NCBI GenBank assembly: GCA_031295725.1
Contig: JAUMNV010000043.1
Span: 1-8,854, forward strand
DNA: 8,854 nt
Source: Collinsella sp.
Lineage (GTDB): Bacteria > Actinomycetota > Coriobacteriia > Coriobacteriales > Coriobacteriaceae
Reading direction: 5' to 3'
The notes under the pieces were generated by a model. The model saw only the letters and a list, made by a program, of their open reading frames with translations. It did no database searches and was not told the DNA's origin. Of the stretch, positions 6,310-8,854 are shown piece by piece. Position 1 is the first letter of the stretch; each line of letters starts with the position of its first letter. A program made the position numbers and the translations under genes.

Positions 6310-7026
6310 GCGCTAGACAAGCTAGAAGCACCAGGCGGGGGAGACGCAAAACCAGCCCGGCGCGGAGTTGCTGTCCGACGGATTGCCGCTGCTGTCGACA
6401 TGGAGGAAGCCCTTCGAGGCGTTCGGAAACATCGAACGCTCCCACCAACCGCTGCCAATGGCAATGGCAGAGTTGGGATTATAGTTCTCCGTCACCTTGC
6501 CTTTGAAGGCCTCGTACTGGGTGCCCTCGGAGGAAGTCCAGGGATAGGATGCCCAATAGGAGGTGGGGGCGATCTCAGAGTAGCTGAGCAGGAACAGCTT
6601 GTCCGAGGTAGCCGTCACGGCGGCGTTCTTGTTCTCATCACCGCCCCCGACATTGTTCGATAGGTTTTGACGGCCTTCACCTTGGACTGGAAATCGGAGG
6701 GCATCAGATTCCAGATCTTGCCGGAGTTCATTTTCTGACGGAGTTCAGACTTCTCCCAACCGCCGGCGTTGGTGTCAATCGCGTTCATGGGGGACCAAAT
6801 GCCCGTCGTGGTGGTGAGGAACGTGAGGCCCGCCTTGCCGGATCCGCCTGCAGGGTCATCATGATTGATGCCGATAATGCGGTAAGTCAGCGTCTTGCCA
6901 TCGGTGAGCTTCATCGAGAACTCGGTGCCGGCATCCATCGCGGCCTTCGCCTTGGCGTAGGCGGGCGACGCCTCGCCCTTGGCGGCGATGTCCTCGGCAA
7001 CTGCCTTCTGCTCACCGAGGGTCCAG

Positions 7027-7048
7027 TCCTTCGCGTGTCCTTCGCGTC
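7027..7048. repeat. 11-bp tandem duplication that frameshifts cassette 2
   Basis: Units TCCTTCGCGTG (7027-7037) and TCCTTCGCGTC (7038-7048) occur where cassette 1 has one unit. Eleven bases break the frame directly after the conserved KDAKD. Confidence 0.85.
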
Positions 7049-7287
7049 CTTGGCGAGCGCCGCCTGGACGGTCGCGGAACCCGCGCCGTTACCGCTGCCG
7101 GAACCGCTCGGTTCCCAAGTCCCACCTGCTGTCCCGTTTACCAATACTCCCGCCACCGTGTTGAACTGGTTCCTGATTGCCGACGAGACCCAAGGGCCGG
7201 CTATCATCACAACCAGGACGATAATCGCGATGACCAGAACGTACTCGATGGCTCCTTGGCCTCGGAGGCGGGTATTCCTAGGAGATA

Positions 7288-7297
7288 CCCACCCCCC
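7288..7297 (-). repeat. Interrupted G tract (G6-T-G3) in the cassette-2 leader
   Basis: Same place as the G9 tracts of cassettes 1 and 3, but a T splits it. That should make it slip less. The second ATG (7318) is in frame with the pilin; the first (7322) is not. Confidence 0.7.
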
Positions 7298-7315
7298 GAA
7301 GGTTAATTGCCGCTG

Positions 7316-7337
7316 CATGCATATGCGACACTCCCTT
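7316..7337 (-). promoter_or_regulatory. Ribosome site and double ATG of cassette 2
   Basis: AAGGGAG at 7331-7337, then ATGCATG at 7316-7322. Spacing is 8 nt to the first ATG and 12 nt to the second. Confidence 0.65.
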
Positions 7338-7398
7338 CGCATGGGGATTGATATTGCATGCAGAGCGTACGTTAAAGCGAACCGACTAGCCCGTAACG

Positions 7399-7412
7399 TG
7401 CCGCTGAGGCAA
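7399..7412. promoter_or_regulatory. Conserved palindrome upstream of cassette 2 (candidate operator)
   Basis: TGCCGC-T-GAGGCA with one mismatch in the arms, centred 83 nt upstream of the first ATG. It corresponds to the palindromes before cassettes 1 and 3. A TACGCT -10-like hexamer lies at 7364-7369, but no good -35 is visible. Confidence 0.5.
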
Positions 7413-7467
7413 CGGCGGCACGGGTGCCCGCGCCACATAAACTGCTTGCCGCTTTGTTTCTTCAGAC

Positions 7468-8480
7468 CTACTGCCACGCCTTCGGGAGGATAACGCCGGG
7501 GGCGCAGTGATTGAAGTCACTATGATTGGCATAGGTTGGGACATTCCAATCGGAACAGTCGAGGTTTAGATTTTTGCAATAGCTAAACATGCCGAGCATA
7601 TCCATAACATCTGAGGTCTTCCACCCTGGTCCAAATTTCACGCTTTTCAGCGAACAGTCGGTGGAAAAAAGGAGACGTAAATCGCCGGCTTTCCGCGTCG
7701 ACCATCCGGAGATGTCAATCTCCTCGACCTTGTAAAGGTTTTTGAGCGCCGAGTCGAATTCGACGACCGAGGACGTATCCCAGCTTGAAATACTGAAGGA
7801 AGTCGCATTGCCGCAATACGCGAATGCGTGCTGCAGATTTGTGCAGTTCGACATGTCGAACTTTGCCAGATCAAAGCTCTTGCAGTTCTCCATGTACTGA
7901 AAGCAAAATGCCAACGAGTGGATTTCTATGCCATCGTCAATGGCCTTTACGGCCACGATATTATTTCTGTTAGGCCACCAGGGGGCAGTCGTCTTGCCGT
8001 CGTTTCCCACGGTCGCGGTGGCGTATCCATTTTCGAACCCCGTATACACCGCCGTCACGCGGCGGCTGTTGAGCATGTCACCGACTCTGGGGACCCCGCG
8101 GCGCTTGTAGAACATGAGGCTGTGGTCGTCCTCCGAGTACACGGCGAACGCTATCCCGTGAACGGGGTCCACGATGTCGGCGTCGGTCAACGACCCGTTG
8201 CCGCCGCCCGTGCCGCCCGACTCCCAGCTCCCCTTTGAGATTCCTTTGCCGCCGCCCGTGCCGCCCGACTCCCAGCTCCCCTTTGAGATTCCGTTGCCGA
8301 GCGTCCCCGCCACCGTGTTGAACTGGTTTGTGATCGCCGACGAGACCCACGGTCCCGCGATCAGCACCACCAGGACGATGATCGCGATGATCAGTACGTA
8401 CTCGACTGTCGACTGCCCCTTCGGGCGGCGGGTAAATCTGGGAGATACCCCCCCCCGAAAGGAATTTCCGCTGCATGCAT
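7468..8480 (-). CDS. Pilin cassette 3: Flp-type pilin N-terminus with BspA/DUF285-like domain, out of frame as read
   Basis: The continuous pilin frame ends at 7468. It contains VSPRFTRRPKGQSTVEY, with the Gly-Gln processing site at 8413-8418 and Glu at mature +5, then VLIIAIIVLVVLIAGPW. A Gly-rich linker with two 16-residue repeats leads to a ~230-residue region with FAVYSEDD-type, FYKRRGVPRVGD and VTAVYTGFE motifs, then SLAFCFQYMENC, FDMSNCTNLQHAFAYC and WDTSSVVEFDSAL. These match BspA-like/DUF285 leucine-rich surface proteins. Neither leader ATG (8480 or 8476) is in frame with it. From 8480 translation stops after 29 codons, and from 8476 a 132-residue nonsense frame results. No ATG, GTG or TTG in the pilin frame lies near the Shine-Dalgarno (8487-8494). 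With G8 the second ATG, or with G10 the first ATG, would be in frame. I read it as an intact gene in the OFF phase; a fixed frameshift or assembly error is the alternative. No terminator follows, so its transcript may run into cassette 2. Confidence 0.72.
8195..8290. repeat. Two tandem 48-bp units in the cassette-3 linker
   Basis: Units 8195-8242 and 8243-8290 differ by one base (CCGTTG versus CCTTTG at their start), and a third copy begins at 8291 (CCGTTGCCG) before diverging. They encode two copies of a Gly/Ser-rich 16-residue unit containing GISKGSWESGGTGGG. Since 48 is a multiple of three, copy-number change would alter linker length without changing frame. Confidence 0.92.
8448..8456 (-). 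repeat. G9 homopolymer tract in the cassette-3 leader
   Basis: Nine G on the minus strand, placed like the tract of cassette 1. The preceding leader is one base shorter than in cassettes 1 and 2, so at nine G both ATGs are out of frame. Eight or ten would restore reading. Confidence 0.75.
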
Positions 8481-8494
8481 GTGCGGCTCCTCTC
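8474..8494 (-). promoter_or_regulatory. Ribosome site and double ATG of cassette 3
   Basis: GAGAGGAG at 8487-8494 and ATGCATG at 8474-8480, with 6 and 10 nt spacing. The ribosome site is intact although the downstream frame is closed, which argues for a switch rather than long decay. Confidence 0.65.
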
Positions 8495-8520
8495 GGATTG
8501 CTTTGGCTGATGCTGCAGAG

Positions 8521-8549
8521 GATAGACGCGATTACTAAGGATGAGTCAA
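8521..8549 (-). promoter_or_regulatory. Candidate promoter of cassette 3
   Basis: A TTGACT -35 (8544-8549) and a weak TCTATC -10 (8521-8526) are 17 nt apart. The -10 is 41 nt upstream of the first ATG, comparable to cassettes 1 and 2. The -35 directly abuts the palindrome at 8551-8567. Confidence 0.45.
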
Positions 8550-8550
8550 C

Positions 8551-8567
8551 AATGCCGCAGCGGCATT
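8551..8567. promoter_or_regulatory. Conserved palindrome upstream of cassette 3 (candidate operator)
   Basis: AATGCCGC-A-GCGGCATT, a perfect 8-bp inverted repeat centred 79 nt upstream of the first ATG. It is the best copy of the motif found before all three cassettes. It also lies in the divergent region shared with the + strand gene at 8669 and could affect both. Confidence 0.65.
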
Positions 8568-8593
8568 CACACTAAGAGGGTAAGGCGTTCGGA

Positions 8594-8620
8594 GTGACAT
8601 CCCGTTCCAAAACGTATACT
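8594..8620 (+). promoter_or_regulatory. Tentative promoter of the DUF1648-like gene
   Basis: TATACT at 8615-8620 is a good -10. GTGACA at 8594-8599 is a possible -35, but the 15-nt spacer is short. It lies about 50 nt upstream of the start codon. Confidence 0.35.
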
Positions 8621-8668
8621 TGATTTAAGGCGGAGTGAAATGTGGGCGCGCAAGGAGATGCGGAATCG

Positions 8669-8854
8669 ATGAGAGCCTCAAAAAAAACTACTGCAGTGTT
8701 ATCATCTTTCATCCTCTCTATTCTTCCATTTCTGATTCTATGGGCGGCTTGGTCAGTCCTCCCTGATACAATTCCCGCTCATTGGAGTGGGGGTGTGGTT
8801 GATCGATGGGGTAATAAGCTTGAATTGCTGGTTGTTCCGCTGTTTTCTCTGATT
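8669..8854 (+). CDS. DUF1648/SdpI-like membrane protein (partial, 3' end outside window)
   Basis: The first 62 residues are visible. A Lys/Arg start (MRASKK) is followed by a transmembrane helix at ~9-31 (LSSFILSILPFLILWAAW), then LPDTIPAHW at 31-39 and VDRWGNK at 44-50, then a second hydrophobic stretch (LELLVVPLFSLI) where the window ends. The pattern of PD-x-IP-x-HW followed by D-x-W-G is the DUF1648 signature found in SdpI-family proteins, some of which give immunity to the SdpC toxin; others have unknown roles. AAGGAG at 8652-8657 is 11 nt from the ATG, rather far. The ATG overlaps the TGA of a 10-codon leader frame (8640-8672), so coupled translation is possible. The gene runs opposite to cassette 3, and its base composition looks more AT-rich than the housekeeping operon. 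Confidence 0.75.
   Translation, partial: MRASKKTTAVLSSFILSILPFLILWAAWSVLPDTIPAHWSGGVVDRWGNKLELLVVPLFSLI

Larger units (their letters stand above)
6322..7318 (-). pseudogene. Pilin cassette 2: Flp-type pilin/DUF6273 gene broken by two frameshifts
   Basis: A paralogue of cassette 1. From the second ATG (7318) it reads MQRQLTFGGWVSPRN, then RLRGQGAIEYVLVIAIIVLVV, a Flp-type processing site with Glu at mature +5, then a Gly/Ser linker and AALAKDAKD. An 11-nt tandem duplication at 7027-7048 then shifts the frame. The expected continuation (MDAGTEFSMKLTDGKTL, YRIIGINHDD, GGWEKSELRQKMNSG) appears in a second frame. A one-base loss near 6656-6666 shifts it again, and the tail (DKLFLLSYSE, GWWERS, final VSPAWCF) lies in a third frame. 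All three pieces align with cassette 1. The ATG with better ribosome spacing (7322) meets a TAG within 15 codons, so even the pilin part depends on the second ATG, 12 nt from the Shine-Dalgarno. Sequencing error is possible for the one-base event but unlikely for the 11-nt duplication. Confidence 0.82.

Noticed and set aside
5831..6448. 205-codon minus-strand frame extending the antitoxin upstream
   Set aside because: The upstream part runs through the cassette-2 tail, terminator and repeat; the real start at 6058 has its own GGGAG.
8195..8290. CRISPR-like repeat array
   Set aside because: The units are directly adjacent with no spacers and encode an in-frame Gly/Ser linker.
8078..8476. 132-codon frame from the second ATG of cassette 3
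   Set aside because: After the G tract it leaves the conserved pilin frame and becomes Arg/Gly/His-rich nonsense across the repeat linker; it is the product of the out-of-frame state.
4593..8480. Diversity-generating retroelement target genes (DUF6273 tails as variable repeats)
   Set aside because: No reverse transcriptase and no template/variable repeat pair with adenine-specific differences is visible in the window.

Overview
The window is high-GC bacterial DNA. Its housekeeping genes are typical of Actinomycetota, and the large Flp-pilin/DUF6273/BspA-type surface proteins suggest a gut Coriobacteriia such as Collinsella or a relative. That assignment is inferred from gene content and style; no database was searched.

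Left part (8-3925, + strand): a compact housekeeping operon with almost no intergenic space. It encodes a cysteine desulfurase, a Nif3-like dinuclear-metal protein, a coiled-coil C4 zinc-ribbon protein and the bifunctional CoaBC of coenzyme A synthesis. The first three genes are joined by ATGA stop/start overlaps, and coaBC starts two bases after the zinc-ribbon stop. A tRNA-Pro(GGG) with its own promoter and terminator follows (4006-4082). About 510 bases without a convincing gene come next, holding a palindrome cluster, one copy of a ~178-bp repeat and a minus-strand terminator.

Right part (4593-8480, - strand): the unusual region. Three related cassettes lie in tandem. Each has, in order: a conserved palindrome about 80 nt upstream; a strong Shine-Dalgarno; an invariant start block holding two overlapping ATGs in different frames; a G-rich tract (G9, G6-T-G3, G9) inside the first ~12 codons; a Flp/type IV pilin processing site and transmembrane helix; a Gly-rich linker; and a large swappable C-terminal domain. 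That domain is DUF6273-like in cassettes 1 and 2 and BspA/DUF285-like in cassette 3. As read here, cassette 1 is in frame. Cassette 2 is a pseudogene with two frameshifts. Cassette 3 is out of frame with both ATGs and would become readable if its G tract changed to 8 or 10. I interpret the region as an array of phase-variable, domain-swapped Flp-type pilins. A lone RelB/DUF6290-type antitoxin gene with its own terminator sits between cassettes 1 and 2.

Right edge (8669-8854, + strand): the start of a DUF1648/SdpI-like membrane protein gene, divergent from cassette 3 and cut by the window end.
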